NCBI GenBank assembly: GCA_025024175.1
Contig: QCXZ01000003.1
Location: 61,832,023 to 61,896,022 of the forward strand
Origin: Rhyzopertha dominica
Lineage: Eukaryota; Arthropoda; Insecta; Coleoptera; Bostrichidae
DNA: 64,000 bases
Reading direction: 5' to 3'
Shown here: piece after piece, positions 22,905 to 34,836 of the stretch
How positions within the stretch are numbered: position 1 is the first letter of the stretch
How the letters are laid out: every line of letters begins with the position of its first letter
Made by a program: the position numbers and the translations under genes
The notes under the pieces: model-generated
The model's database searches: none
The model's input: only the letters and a program-made list of their open reading frames with translations
Told to the model about the DNA's origin: nothing

Positions 22905-24218
22905 TTAAGTTAGCTCCGCCATGTTGAGCAATTTTTTTGAAAACATTGCTCCAGATTGCCCTGCGCTAGCTCCAGCTAGCTCCACTATTATAAAAGCTAG
23001 CTCCACCTTACTTGAGTAGTTATAAGCTCATCATTTCGGGGGGTGCCAACTTAACGTTATCCTCGCCATGGCCTCAAATCTGTTTCAAAACCTAGCTCCA
23101 GCTTGCCCAGAGCTCGCTCCAACTAGCTCCGCTAAAGAGAAAGCTAGCTCCAACTTAATTGAATAGTTATAAGCTCATCATTGCGGAGGGTGCTAACTTA
23201 ATGTTATCCTCGCCATGGCCTCAAACCTGTTTCAAAACCTAGCTCCAGCTTGCCCAGAGCTAGCTCCAACTAGCTCCGCTAAAGAGAAAGCTAGCTCCAA
23301 CTTAATTGAATAGTTATAAGCTCATCATTGCGGAGGGTGCTAACTTAATGTTATCCTCGCCATGGCCTCAAACCTGTTTCAAAACCTAGCTCCAGCTTGC
23401 CCAGAGCTAGCTCCAGCTATCTCCACTAAAGAGAAAGCTAGCTCCACCTTACTTGAGCAGTTATAAGCTCANCATTGCGGGGGGTGCTAACTTAACGTTA
23501 TCCTCGCCATGGCCTCAAATCTGTTTAAAACCTAGCTTCAGCTTGCCCAGAGCTAGCTCTAGCTAGCTCCACTAAAGAGAAAGCTAGCTCCAACTTAATT
23601 GAATAGTTATAAGCTCATAATTTCGGGGGATGCTAAATTAATGTTATCCTCGCCATTGCCTCAAATCTGTTTCAAAACCTAGTCCCTGGTAGCCTAGAGC
23701 TAGCTCCACTATAGGGAAAGCTAGCTCCACTATTAGTTATAAGCTCATCATTTCGGGGGGTGCTAACTTAACGCCATCTTCGCCACTGTTTCAAATCTGT
23801 TTCGAAACCTAGCTCAAGGTAGTCCAGGGCTAGCGCCAGCTAACTCCACTATAGAGAAGGCTAGCTCCACTATAGGGAATGCTAGTTCCACCTCACTTGA
23901 GTAGTTATAAGGTCATCATTTCGGGGGGTGCTAACTTAAAGTTATCCTCGCCATTGCCTCAAATCTGTTTCAAAACCTAGCTCCTGGTAGCCCAGAACTA
24001 GCTCCAGCTAGCTCCACTATAGAGAAAGCTAGCTCCACTTTACTGGAGTAGTTATCATCTCATCATTTCTGGGGGTGCTAACTTAACGCCATCCTCGCCA
24101 CTGTTTCAGATCTGTTTCAAAACCTAACTCCAGCTTGCCCAGAGCTAGCCCCAGCTAGCTCCACTATAAAGAAAGCTAGCTCCATCTTACTTGAGTAGTT
24201 ATAAGCTCATCATTACGG
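22905..24218. repeat. Tandem satellite, nine units of about 147 bp
   Basis: The marker TATAAGCTCATCAT recurs at about 23021, 23168, 23315, 23462, 23608, 23738, 23906, 24052 and 24200, giving steps of 147, 147, 147, 146, 130, 168, 146 and 148. Each unit holds GCTAGCTCCA-type boxes, GGGTGCTAACTTAA and ATCCTCGCCATGGCCTCAAA or close variants. The 130/168 pair reflects a 16-bp loss and a compensating gain of an extra GCTAGCTCCACTATAG box. The array is non-coding. Confidence 0.93.
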
Positions 24219-24639
24219 GTTTAGTGAGACCATCAGGCTGTAAAACCCTCTGCATAAGTCAGTCTCGTAGATTGTTGCTTGATACTTTATACTTTTATAT
24301 CAGAATGATAATCGGCGCTTGCTTCTTTTAAGTTTTTGCATATAGATACAGAGCTCCAGATGAGAAATATTTGTAGTTCAAATAATATTTCTTTATATGT
24401 ACGGAAAAAAATTTAAAAAAGGCTAAACACAATTTTTCCGCTGCAAAGTGGTNGAACGTGCCGACAGCTTCAGGTAATACTTGTAAACCATTGTGAGCGG
24501 TAATCGGCTGTTTATATAATGAGAGTCATAAATCGTTGCTTGCAAGTATAATCACGATTAGAACACATAATCTTTTTGTGTGACAAAAATCTTGTTTACC
24601 AGTGCAATTATTTGTGTTTTAGAGACATTTATAAACCAG

Positions 24640-25912
24640 ATTTTAACAGATTTTAATGACTTTAAAGCTTAATCAAGCATTATAAGGAATAGTGGAGGTA
24701 TCCTGCTTGAAATCTGCCTTATTAAATTGGAGAATTTCGGTGTGCATGGTAATCTGCTAAGGTGGCCAAAATCGTACTTATGTAATAGGAGCCAAGTTGT
24801 AACAATAAAAAACTCAGTATCGTCTTCAGTACCTGTAACATCCGGTGTACCGCAGGGCTCTCATCTAGGTCCTCTGCTATTTCTTATTTTTATTAATGAT
24901 ATGGGTAATTTTATTCAACACTCAAATTATCTACTGTACGCAAACGATATGAAAATTTACAGAGAAATAACTAACTTACATGATGCACTGCTTTTGAAAA
25001 TTGATTTAAATAACTTATACTTATACTGTACCAGAAATTATTTATATCTAAACCTAGACAAGTGCTATCACATCACTTTCAGGAGAAATAGGCTGTCGGT
25101 CCCCACTAAATATGCAATAAACAACCACACCCTTAACTAAAAAAAAATAAAGGACGTGGGCGTCATTGTGGACAGCAAACTAAGATTTGAATTGCACGTT
25201 GAAGAAATAATACAGCGCTCGCTCAGAAACTTAGGTTTTATTTTTAGAACCACAACTAAATTTACCAATATAAAATCATTTAAAATTCTCTATGATACCT
25301 TGGTGCGCAGCCATCTAGAGTATGCCAGTGTCGTCTGGAATCCGTTGTATTACAAATACATTAACCGAATTAAACGCGTACGAAAAAAATTCATTGGTAA
25401 GCTTAATTATAAGTTTAACAGGGATCTCCACACCTTGACTTACCAATATACTTAAAAAAGTACAATGTGACAAGCTTAAGCAAACGACGCGAGAATTTTG
25501 ATATTATCTTTCTGTACAAGGTAGTTAACTCATTGTTGTCAACGTCTTTAATTAGTCACATAAATATTAATACTCCTCTATACCCTCTTAGGACTAAGAA
25601 TACATTTCATGTTTACACTTGTAAGACAAGTCACTGCCAAAATTCACCGTTATATCGTGTAATTTACACTTATAACTCGGATTATACTCATCTCGATATT
25701 TTTTCACAATCATTAACATCCCTTAAAAAGATCTTGAGAGAACCATAACTATAATTGCTAAACTGTTAAAAATAACATTTCAGATGTAACTTATTCAATC
25801 ACAACTCCTCTCACCCCTAATTACATCGTTTAAATAAGCTACGTAGTGCTTTCCTGCTTTTGGATTCTCTGAATCTGTTGGAAAGTCAATGTAATAAATA
25901 AATAAAGATAAA
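24640..25912 (+). pseudogene. LINE fragment (Jockey/CR1 group), RT palm to 3' tail
   Basis: The first frame (24727-25140) has VTSGVPQGSHLGPLLFLIFI, the standard RT block 4, and then YANDMKIYR where YADD is expected, so a catalytic aspartate is lost. After a TAA it continues in frame to 25455 with DVGVIVDSKLRFELHVEEI, SLRNLGFIFR and RSHLEYASVVW, all thumb and tail motifs of insect Jockey-like LINEs. A last piece at 25467-25748 in another frame has NFDIIFLYKVVNSLL. The 3' end is an AATAAATAAATAAAG-like tract at about 25888-25912. The element is 5' truncated and inactive. Confidence 0.82.
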
Positions 25913-25914
25913 TA

Positions 25915-26722
25915 TTATTGCATGTCTCACACTACCTTCTTCTGTTCTACCTCGTCATTTTGGACACCGCGCATTAACGATTTCCCAACTTCCTCGCATG
26001 CATCGCGGTGGGACCTTTGTTCGGTTTTGCCGGGAAGGCGTTCTGGCATCCGCAAGTTGAGGGAGTAGGCGAGATGTGGCATCCGGACGCTTCACACTTT
26101 CGCGACGCTGTAATAAGTTCCACTTTTGTTGGCTGTCTGCCCAGTACATCATTTTGGCGTTCTCCACAGGGGATGAAATGAAGCTCGCTGGTTCTCGCCT
26201 GCAGTAATTCTAAGATTAGAAAATGTGGCGTTCATTTTTAATACCGGCTGGTGGAGTTATTGGCCGGGGTGAAAAACTGCACGGATGCAGGGAGCTGTTT
26301 TTATCTTATGGGAGATAAACCGCATGAGAAGCAGAATTTCGCGTCCAGGAACAATCTTTTCGCATATTGGGAAATGTAGGAATCCTTATTAAAAAATCTC
26401 TAAACGTTGTTCTCCGCAAGGGACCAAGGTAAATGAAAGAATACGGCCTATAAGCGGCCGGCGCATAAGCCGCTTGGACTAAAATCGTCGCAGAAGCGAC
26501 CAGACCCTTTATTATCTGCTGTCAACCGACGCATAAGCGGCCCGAGCTGCCTCCTACTTGAAAATTTTATTACTTTTCAAATAGCCAAGTGGTGAATGAC
26601 AGTTCATATTTTTTTTTAAGTTGGTTCGTCTAATTTAGCTGCAACCTGTATTTAGTGCGTTCGATACATGCACTTTATTATTAAATGTTATTTGTAGTCG
26701 CAAATAGTGAAACAACAAACTA
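25915..26722. other. Intergenic, partly GC-richer
   Basis: No gene recognised. The part from about 25960 to 26550 is less AT-rich and contains several related ATAAGCGGC-like motifs (about 26452, 26465, 26534). The stretch ends at the TA that received the DD41D element. Confidence 0.35.
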
Positions 26723-26724
26723 TA

Positions 26725-29010
26725 CAGGGTGATTTTTTGAAAACTTCACACCTTAACTTTAAAACGAGGAAAAATTTAAAATTTTGCAAAAACAGGTAAA
26801 CTTTTGTTTGCAGGGGGACAACTTTTGAGATAAGTTTTTAATGGATAGCGCTTACCCTCTTAGCGGGGTAGATACCCCTTCAAAAATTTCAAATGAAACT
26901 ACCCATCTTACGATACATCATTTAAAAGCTTATTGCACAAGGAGTCTTACCATGTAATTAGTTTTACTATATTTTACCCATTGACGGGGTAGTGGGTCAA
27001 AAAGTGCATTGTAGCAAGTGGCTTATAAAATGGAATATTTTGGACTTTTTTAACAAAATTTATTGTCTTGCAGTTACAATAAAAATTGTCCTTACTTAAG
27101 TCTAAAAAAACTCGTTAAAAAATAATTGTTACACCTAAGCAAAATGCCAAAAATACTTAAAATTTTCTTTCGACATTACTTGATATTGCAACTCGACAGT
27201 TTATACTGAATTGGCTAAATAATTATCTACTTTGNGTTTCCAATTTTTTGTTTCAACTTTTTGGCTACTTCTTTGGCACGACCATCTTTTTGTTTACATT
27301 CCTTTTTATAAATCGCGTGAAATTTTAAAGTGAGAGTCCAAGTGATAATGGTTTATTCAACTGCCGAAAGGGTAGAAATAATTTTTATTTACGGTGCTGA
27401 GCATAGCTGTGCTCGTGCGTCAGCAAGGGTGTTTAACGAACGGCACCCCGATAAAAATGTTGACGCTAGGTACATTCTCGATCTCGTGCAGAAATTTCAA
27501 GACACTGGATCTGTAGTAAACAAAAAAAGGGCAGGGAATANAGTCGTTGATGAAATGGCCCNACTTGAAGTACTTGGTCATTTTGCNATGGATCCAACTA
27601 GCTCTTTGCGTANCATTTCTACAGCCACTGGACTTTCTTATTCATCTGTAAGGAAAGTTACAAAACTGCACAAATTCCATCCCTATAAGATGAATACTCT
27701 CCAGGAACTCGGCGAAGATGACTTCGATAGAAGACTGCANTTTTGCGAAATTATGACAGAAAAGATTATAGTAAATCCAAATCTAATAAAANATATCTGC
27801 TTCAGTGATGAATGCACATTTTTTTTGAACGGCTCTGTAAATAAACATAAGGTCAGGTACTGGAGTGACGAAAATCCTTATATTTTTCGAGAAGGTCATA
27901 CACAAGTTCCTCAGAAGCTGAACGTCTGGGCTGAAATACTTGGCAACGCAATTGTAGGTACAATTTTCATTGATGGGACGCTAAATGGGAGAATGTATTT
28001 AGAATGACTAGATAACGTTATTGATCCTTTAATCACAGAGCACTTAGAAAACCAACGTGACCCTGAAGGAAATCCAATGTTGGATGAATACGAATTGTTT
28101 TACCAACATGATGGAGCCCCACCGCATTACGCCATTAATGTGCGAAATTGGTTAAATCATAGATTTCCTCTTCACTGGATTGGTAGGCGTGGAACAATTG
28201 AATGGCCGCCACGATCACCCGATTTGACTGCTTTAGATTTATGGGGTCATTTAAAATCTGTGGTTTACAAAACACAACCTACTAGCCTGGACGATCTGCG
28301 AGAAAGAATTATTACGAGTGCAGGAGGATTCCACCTGAAACTTTCCGAAAAGTGCAGCAGGAGTTCGAGAACCGTCTGTATTATTGTATGGAAAGAGGTG
28401 GTGCACATTTTGAGAATCTATTGTAAGGTTTCAATTTCTATGGTTTTGTTCACACTGTTTTTGGAGTTACAAATAAATAATTTTTCTTTTTCGTGGACAT
28501 GGACTTTCTAAAATATTACATGATAAATACTTTAATGTTAATAATAATGTTAAAAGAAAATTTTCAGTATTCTGGGAGTTTTTTTAAGTGTCATATTTTT
28601 TACAAGTTGTTGTTTGTTCAAATTTTGGGTTCTCGTAAGGACAAATTTTATTTCCGCTCTAAAATAGAATACATTTTGTTGAAGAGTCCAAAATATTCAA
28701 TTTAATAAGCAACCTGTTTCGTAGGCACTATTAATCTATTACCCCGTCAATAAGTTAAACGTGGTAAAACTAATTACATGGCCAGAATCTTTGTGAAATA
28801 AGCTTTCAAATGATGTATCACAAGATGGATAGTTCCATTTAAAATTTTTAAAGGGGTGTCTACCCTGCTCAGAGAGTAAGCGCTATCCATTAAAAACTTA
28901 TCTCAAAAGTTGTCCCCCTGCAAACAAAAGTTTACCTGTTTTTGCAAATTTTTTAATTTTTGCTATATTTAAAGTTATTTAAGGTGTGAAGTTTTCAAAA
29001 AATCACCCTG
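26725..29010 (+). mobile_element. DD41D Tc1/mariner-superfamily element, decayed copy with long TIRs
   Basis: The element is bounded by long imperfect inverted repeats, about 26725-27095 and 28636-29010. Both begin CAGGGTGATTTTTTGAAAAC when read inward. TA duplications lie at 26723-26724 and 29011-29012. It contains a single transposase-like coding region on the plus strand. Total length is 2286 bp. The repeats have drifted apart by many substitutions and small gaps, so this copy is old. Confidence 0.9.
27348..28426 (+). pseudogene. DD41D transposase, one nonsense codon and one frameshift
   Basis: The frame starts at the ATG of MVYSTAERVE and has a helix-turn-helix N-terminus. The first catalytic Asp is in CFSDECTFFLNG, followed by VRYWSDENP and QKLNVWAEI. 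A TGA at 28005-28007 (after GRMYLE) interrupts it, but the same frame resumes and gives YQHDGAPPHYA (second Asp) and RSPDLTALDLWGHLK (third Asp, 41 residues after the second). Two residues normally found before LWGHLK are missing. Near 28325 a frameshift is needed to reach the conserved end RGGAHFENLL and the TAA at 28424-28426. Several ambiguous bases occur in the first half. Spacing places it near rosa-type elements, by motif only. Confidence 0.88.
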
Positions 29011-29012
29011 TA

Positions 29013-30120
29013 TAAAGTGAAGAGCTTCAGTAGTGTCAGTTTTCGACGTTACAATTAAATACATTGTTTCAAGTCTAGATTTTAATCCTTTGCATTCTAT
29101 AAAAGATTATCAAAACAAACTGAGTGCAATCATTCTGTGGCTCGTGGCTGTTAATGTTTTTATTGGGCCACTAGTAAATCTTTTGGGAATAGCATGGTTG
29201 TGAAACATATACATCTGACACACTGACAGTTCACGTTTGCAGCATATCACCCCTTCCAAACGTCGAGCCAACGTCATAACGCAATTCTGCTTAAAGTCAA
29301 ATACCTGTGAAAATACATTTGCTATACAGACAAGATGGCAAAATAGATTTACGGAAGTAATATTGTTTATTGACCCCCAAAAGGTAGACATTTCGTCGAA
29401 CAACGTATGGCGACCGGTCGAATTATTGCTTTGGGTAGAGCATCTTTAACGTTAAATTTTTTAATGCGCGGGTATTATGTTTTTTACTAAAAATATATTT
29501 TTTTTGGGCTAGAAAGTTGTTTTACGACAACCTTCAGAAAAATAAGTTTTCTTTAGAATGCATTGGAGATTACACAACTTTGATTTTTGTTTAAAATCCA
29601 GACACTTATTGAAAACAGAAGCAGACGCCGCTAGTGCTTCTTAAGTTGCCATTTTTTAATTGTACCTTGTGTCTTTATGATTTCCACTTCCCTTTCTCGG
29701 AATTTTTTCGGCTGCTTATGCACCGAATGAAAAACATTTTACCAAATATTTTCAGAGAAACTCTGAGAAATAATGTAGATACAGTTCACCACTGGTTTGC
29801 TTAGCTTAGTGTGTTAATAAATAATCGAAAAAAATCGGTGAAGATAATTTTAACAACACTGAATAAAGAAAAGAAACAAATTCATCTATCTATACCAATA
29901 AAAATACAATCTTTTATGTTCTCTCTAAGAGATTTATTTTCAAACAAGTTGTTCTCATATAATACATATCTCGTGAAACAGGATATCCCATAGCTAAGCT
30001 GATTTTTTTTGTCTGCTAATTTTATCGTTAAATTGGCAGAAATCTTGTTTAAGACAACTATATTGATTCTATGTTCTTTAATTTATATGTAAACAATGTA
30101 AAGTGGTCCATTTCCACTAA
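29013..30120. other. Intergenic, nothing recognised
   Basis: No gene or bounded repeat. Open frames on either strand at 29110-29449 overlap each other and show no domain. Confidence 0.4.
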
Positions 30121-30304
30121 GTGGATATATGAAGTAAAGTTACTTCTACTGTTAATAGTCTTCACGAAGTTTATTAAATCCACTATATTTAACAAATTGG
30201 CAAAGCGCTTTCAGCTAAAATTAGCCATCATTAGTGCTTAATAGAACAGTTGACACTTATTAAAAGAACTTTCAGACAAAGTTGAACAAACATTAAAATT
30301 ATTT

Positions 30305-31738
30305 AATTGCACTAAGTCAAAATTTTTGTCTATGAATCAGTTAACACCAAGGCTTTATGGACTTCCTAAAATACACAAGGATAGCTGTCCAATCAGACCT
30401 GTTGTTTGTTTCTTAAATTCTCCGTGTTATAAATTAGCTAAATGGCTAAATTTGACCCTACGTAAAGTTTTACATTTCGAAAACTCTCTTGCTATTGAAA
30501 ATTTAATTGACTTGACCAATAAGCATTGACAAATAAGCCAATTTCGAAATTCTCCAGAACTCATTCCTTGTTTATTTTTTATTTCCTTCGATTCCACCAA
30601 AATACTGTCTAAAAATATGAAATAATCTGCTGTTAAATTGTACTTACCTGTGTTTCACAAAAATAATTTGGTTTCCTTAACAGAATGTCTTAAATCAAAT
30701 TTTTTTCTGTTTCGATAATAAAAATTTAATACAAAATTCAGGTTTTGCAATGGGTTCGTCTCTTAGCCCACTTTTAGCAGAACTTTTTATGAATAATTTA
30801 GAACAAGATATTTTCAAAAACGTTTCCTTTTCTTTCCATATTAAATTTTGGTATCTTTATGTAGATGATGTTTTGAGCCTTTTTGCAGCAAATCACAATG
30901 ACTTAAACAATTTTCTTACATTTATTTATTAATTCTCTTCATGTTTCTATAAATTTTAGTTATGAAATGGAAATTAATAATCAAATTCCATTTTTAGATT
31001 TATTAATTGTACGAAATCAGTCTTCTCCTTACCTATCTTTCGAAATTTTTAGAAAACGCACATTCACCTATAACATTATTAATTACTTCTGTTTTCACCC
31101 TTATACACCCAAAATATCCGTATTTCATTCTCTTTTTAAATTACCTCTTTCTTTAAACGCTTTCGAAAAGGAACTTCAAATTGCTTTTAATCATAATTTT
31201 CCAAATCATGTATTACAAAAATTATACTTGAAATATTTAACAAAATTTAAGTTTTCTTTTAACGCCATTTATGTTGAAGAAGCCAAAATTTGGTATCCTC
31301 TTAGGTTTGTTGGTCCAGTCTTACTTAGTTTACCTAAATTGTTTTCCTCTCATAGAATAAGTGATGGATTTTCTACAGTAGGCAGTGTGTTTTCCCGTTT
31401 TGTTCGCAATACAGACAAAATTCCAGTTTTGAATCATTCGGGAGTTTATAGTTTTTCTTGTAACGATTGTAATTCTGTTTATATTGGTCAAATGGGAAGC
31501 AATGAACATTTAAAACAATATGAACAATACAAAAATACTGATATATGTAGTTAATACAAATTCTTCGTTAGTAATCATTTATTGTCATATAAACACACTT
31601 GTTTGTAATAAATCCTCAAAATTTAATTTTCCAGAAATTCTTGAAATATACAAAATTATAGATAACGTTAGTTTTGCAATTTTGAATGATTTTTCTAATT
31701 TTAGTTGTACTATTCTAAATTCCTTATTCCATCATTGA
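30305..31738 (+). pseudogene. Penelope-like reverse transcriptase/GIY-YIG polyprotein, frameshifted
   Basis: Reading frames follow PLE order. At 30326-30529 is LTPRLYGLPKIHKDSCPIRP, the first RT block. At 30750-30932 is MGSSLSPLLAELFMNNLE and LYVDDVLSLF with an intact YVDD catalytic box. At 30967-31554 is NNQIPFLDLLIVR and HSGVYSFSCNDCNSVYIGQ, the GIY-YIG endonuclease start with its Cys pair. At 31620-31738 is ILEIYKIIDN and NSLFHH from the endonuclease end. The RT region between 30530 and 30750 and the joins at 30933 and 31555 need frameshifts. The N-terminal third is missing, so this is a 5'-truncated, inactive copy. Confidence 0.85.
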
Positions 31739-31858
31739 TTTCATGTTTGTGCTTTTGGCATGCAGGCTACTTTCTTGTTTGAAGTCAAGATTGCTTATTT
31801 AGAATTTGACGTCAGTTTTAGAAATTCTTTTGTATTTCTGTATTTTCCTTATTAGGCA

Positions 31859-31890
31859 CTGATGATGGCTAATTTTAGCTGAAAGCGCTT
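31859..31890 (+). ncRNA. Hammerhead-like ribozyme core in PLE right terminus
   Basis: CTGATGA, a five-pair helix GCTAA/TTAGC with a TT loop, then GAAA and GCGC match the conserved half of a hammerhead. PLE termini are known to carry hammerhead motifs. I could not build a convincing helix I and cleavage-site strand from the flanks, so the call rests on the core and its recurrence at 53478 and 56629. Confidence 0.45.
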
Positions 31891-31925
31891 TGCCAATTTG
31901 TTAAATATAGTGGATTTAATCTTAT

Positions 31926-33050
31926 TCATTTCTAAGAACTTTTCAATTTTTTTTTGTAGTGCTGACAATGGGTCTAAGTTACTATATATGTTAACTATTC
32001 TTTCATAAAAAAGAATTTCCGGTGTCTAGAGTAGTTATTGCTTAGTTTTCCTTTCATTGGTTTCCTTTGTTCCAAGTTTTTGGGTTTTATTTTTTATATT
32101 TCTTTCTCTTTTCCTTCTTCCTTCATTTCCTTTGTAATTTTTGTTAGGTATTGTTTTCGTTGTATCGTATCGTTATACCCAATCCACCTTAGCATGGAGT
32201 TTTCAAATTATCATTAAAATTGATTTCTTCACAATTTATTTAATATCATTTAGAGTGGTGCTGTCTTTTATGTGCTGGTGGTTAAAACAAGGGTCATTCG
32301 TAGTTAATCTGACTTTTTTTAAGTACTTATCGTAAACTTGCGTACCCATGAACATGGGAAGTCCTCTGGATGTATCAACTTTAAGCAAAAAATTTTTAGG
32401 ATTTACACTCAAAAAAACTTATCGCTATCATCAGCAACCCTTGCTAGTACCTTGCAACTTTTGAACTAATTCTATTTGTGCTTATCTGTACGTCGTTTAT
32501 TAAATAGTCGAGCAGTAACCCTCTCAACAGTTGTATATACTATTCTTACACATACCGAATAATTTCGATGTTTCAATTTAAATCGAGTTTTTGAAGAAGT
32601 ATGTTAAGTATTACATCTCGGCTAATGTGATAATTAGACTGGTTCTAAGAAGTATCTGAAACAAAGACATTTGAATTAGAAATATAATGTTTAACAACTC
32701 AGAAGTAAAATAATCAGCAGAAGCGTTATACATTTTTTCCACGTGTGTTAGTACCTCGTTTCCGGACTTTTTTTGCGGAGCGAAAACATTCAATTTATTC
32801 TGAGCAACATACTGCCACAGAAATTTACCATTAAAAGCAACATTTTTTCCACATTGTCTACGTATAATTTGTTATATTAGGATATTAAATATTTAACCAT
32901 GCCACATAGTAACTTAAAAATTAGGTAGTTCAAAGCATTTCCTAACCGCTTCTAGTGATTTTGATATTTTTTTTACTTTTTTCTATTTGCAGTTAATTTC
33001 CAGGCCTACCCTTGTATTTCTATAGTAATTTGTACTGCTAGATGATGTTA
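31926..33050. other. Intergenic, nothing recognised
   Basis: AT-rich with pyrimidine-rich stretches around 32040-32130 and no supported gene or repeat. Confidence 0.4.
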
Positions 33051-33052
33051 TA

Positions 33053-33468
33053 CAGGGTGTCCCTGAACATGTGGGCAATATCTCGGGATCTGATAGCTGA
33101 GCTAAAAACATCACTATTTTACAGTATAACTTTTTTTGATATAACGTCCGCCTACTGAGACATTCACCCCTAAAGCTCTTTTGAAATAATTGGTTTCTCC
33201 GAAATATCTTTTATACCGCCTGATATAATTTGATGAAATTTTCGCCATTAATATTTATAATGCAGGCGGTTAGAATAGTGCAGACACAGTTTTTGTAACA
33301 GCACGGGGAAGTTGGGGGTAAACTACCCTTCACCGTTTTTTTCTCTTAATTTTAAGGCGGGTAAGATTTTTTCCCCGAAATAGGCGTTCTTCAATTCTAT
33401 CAAACTTAAGAAGAAAAAAAGGTACTCTTTATTCATTACCCTAATGTTAACCGTTTTCGAGAAAAATG
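33053..33468 (+). repeat. Left 416-bp terminal inverted repeat of the DD41D element
   Basis: Matches the reverse complement of 34837-35252 with scattered mismatches. The inner edge reads CCGTTTTCGAGAAAAATG on this side. Confidence 0.92.
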
Positions 33469-33606
33469 CTGTTGAATTACATGGTTCACATTTTCACTTG
33501 CGTCCACACGAGCAATTTAATTTTTATAGTAGGCGCTAAAAAATATTATTAGCTGTCACTCCATTTAATTTTCCTGGTGTGATTGTTATCCAACAATCAT
33601 TTTAAA

Positions 33607-34734
33607 ATGGAATATTCATTTCCTGAATATGCTGACATGCATTTAGTGTATGGTCTAGCCCTTGGTAATAGTACAGAAGCTGTGAGGTTGTACGCAGAAC
33701 GATTTCCTGACCGTAGGATTCCTGATCGGAAAACTTTTGAACGGGTTGATAGACGTTTAAGGGAGACAGGTGGGACATAAAATTATCCATAAAGGCATGT
33801 TTATATCAATTTGTAGTTATTAGGAAAATTTGTAAAAGATAGCTTGAACGGTGGCGTCCAAAGAAGAGTACGCACAGTGGTCCTAGAGGAGAACGTTTTG
33901 GATAGCGTGGCTGCGGATCCTACCAATAGTATTAGAAAACTTGCGGTGCAACACAATGTGTCCAAAAACACTATTTCCAGAAGTTTTCAAGAACAATTAC
34001 TGCACCCTTTTCATGTTCAAAAGGTACATGCTCTAAGTCATGAAGATTTTCCTGCTAGAGTGGAATTTTCAAATTGGGTCTTAGAACAGCACACAAATAA
34101 CAGGGATTTTATTAGTTCGATTCTTTATTCAGATGAGGCTGGTTTCACGAAAAACGGTGTAATAAATTCACACAATTTACATGTTTGGGCGGACGAAAAC
34201 CCTAATTCCACAGTGGTTGCAAGACACCAGTTCCAGTTTCAGTCTGTTAATGTTTGGGCGGAAATCATAGGGGACCATTTAATAGGACCATATGTGCTAC
34301 CTCCAAGATTAAATGGGGAACTCTATTTGCAGTTCCTTCAAAATAACTTACAACAGCTTTTAGAAGACGTTCCATTAGCAACCAGAAGAAACATGTGGTT
34401 CATGCATGATGGCGCACCACCCCACTTTAGTATTGCTGTGCGACAATTTTTAAATAATGCGTATCCAAATCGATGGATAGGTCGAGGAGGACCTGTTGCT
34501 TGGCCTCCTCGATCGCCAGATTTTAACCCTCTCGATTTCTATTTGTGGGGGCACCTGAAAAACTTAGTTTACTCTACTCCTGTAGAAACGAGGGATAATC
34601 TAATAGAACGTATAGTATTTTACTGTGATGAAATACATAATAACGCTGCCGTGTTTTGGAGAATCCGGCAGTCTTTAATTCGTCGGGCCCGAAAATGCAT
34701 TGAAGTTGGAGGAGCTCATGTTGAAGCTTCTTAA
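33607..34734 (+). CDS. DD41D transposase with a probable 54-bp intron
   Basis: Exon 1 is 33607-33769, from MEYSFPEYADMHLVYGLALG to RRLRETG. Exon 2 is 33824-34734, up to GGAHVEAS and TAA. A GT at 33770-33771 and an AG at 33822-33823 bound a 54-bp segment with in-frame stops. Removing it keeps the phase and gives one 357-residue protein, the normal size for this superfamily. The catalytic triad is visible in LYSDEAGFTKNG, FMHDGAPPHF and NPLDFYLWGHLK, with 41 residues between the second and third Asp. The N-terminal half carries the helix-turn-helix region (NSIRKLAVQHNVSKNTISRS). No nonsense codon or frameshift remains after splicing. The intron is inferred; the alternative is a small insertion that kills the gene. 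Confidence 0.85.
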
Positions 34735-34836
34735 TTTTTTTATTGTAGCTCCATGTAGTTTTTAAGTGTTCTTCGTAATGTTATATTTATGTAATTATTT
34801 AATAAATACAATAATTATAACCATGTTATTCAAGTA

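Larger units (their letters stand above)
30150..31925 (+). mobile_element. Penelope-like element with RT and GIY-YIG parts, inverted terminal repeats
   Basis: A roughly 70-bp sequence at 30172-30240 (with AACAAATTGGCAAAGCGCTT) is repeated in inverse at 31855-31920. Between them lie PLE RT and endonuclease reading frames on the plus strand. The order terminal repeat, RT, GIY-YIG, terminal repeat is the PLE arrangement. The right repeat holds CTGATGA at 31859-31865, a helix GCTAA/TTAGC and GAAA at 31881-31884, like a hammerhead ribozyme core. The left copy reads CTAATGA on the minus strand. Confidence 0.8.

Noticed and set aside
22905..24218. Satellite array considered as a CRISPR-like or gene-derived repeat
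   Set aside because: Units are contiguous, without unique spacers, and have no coding frame; context is eukaryotic.
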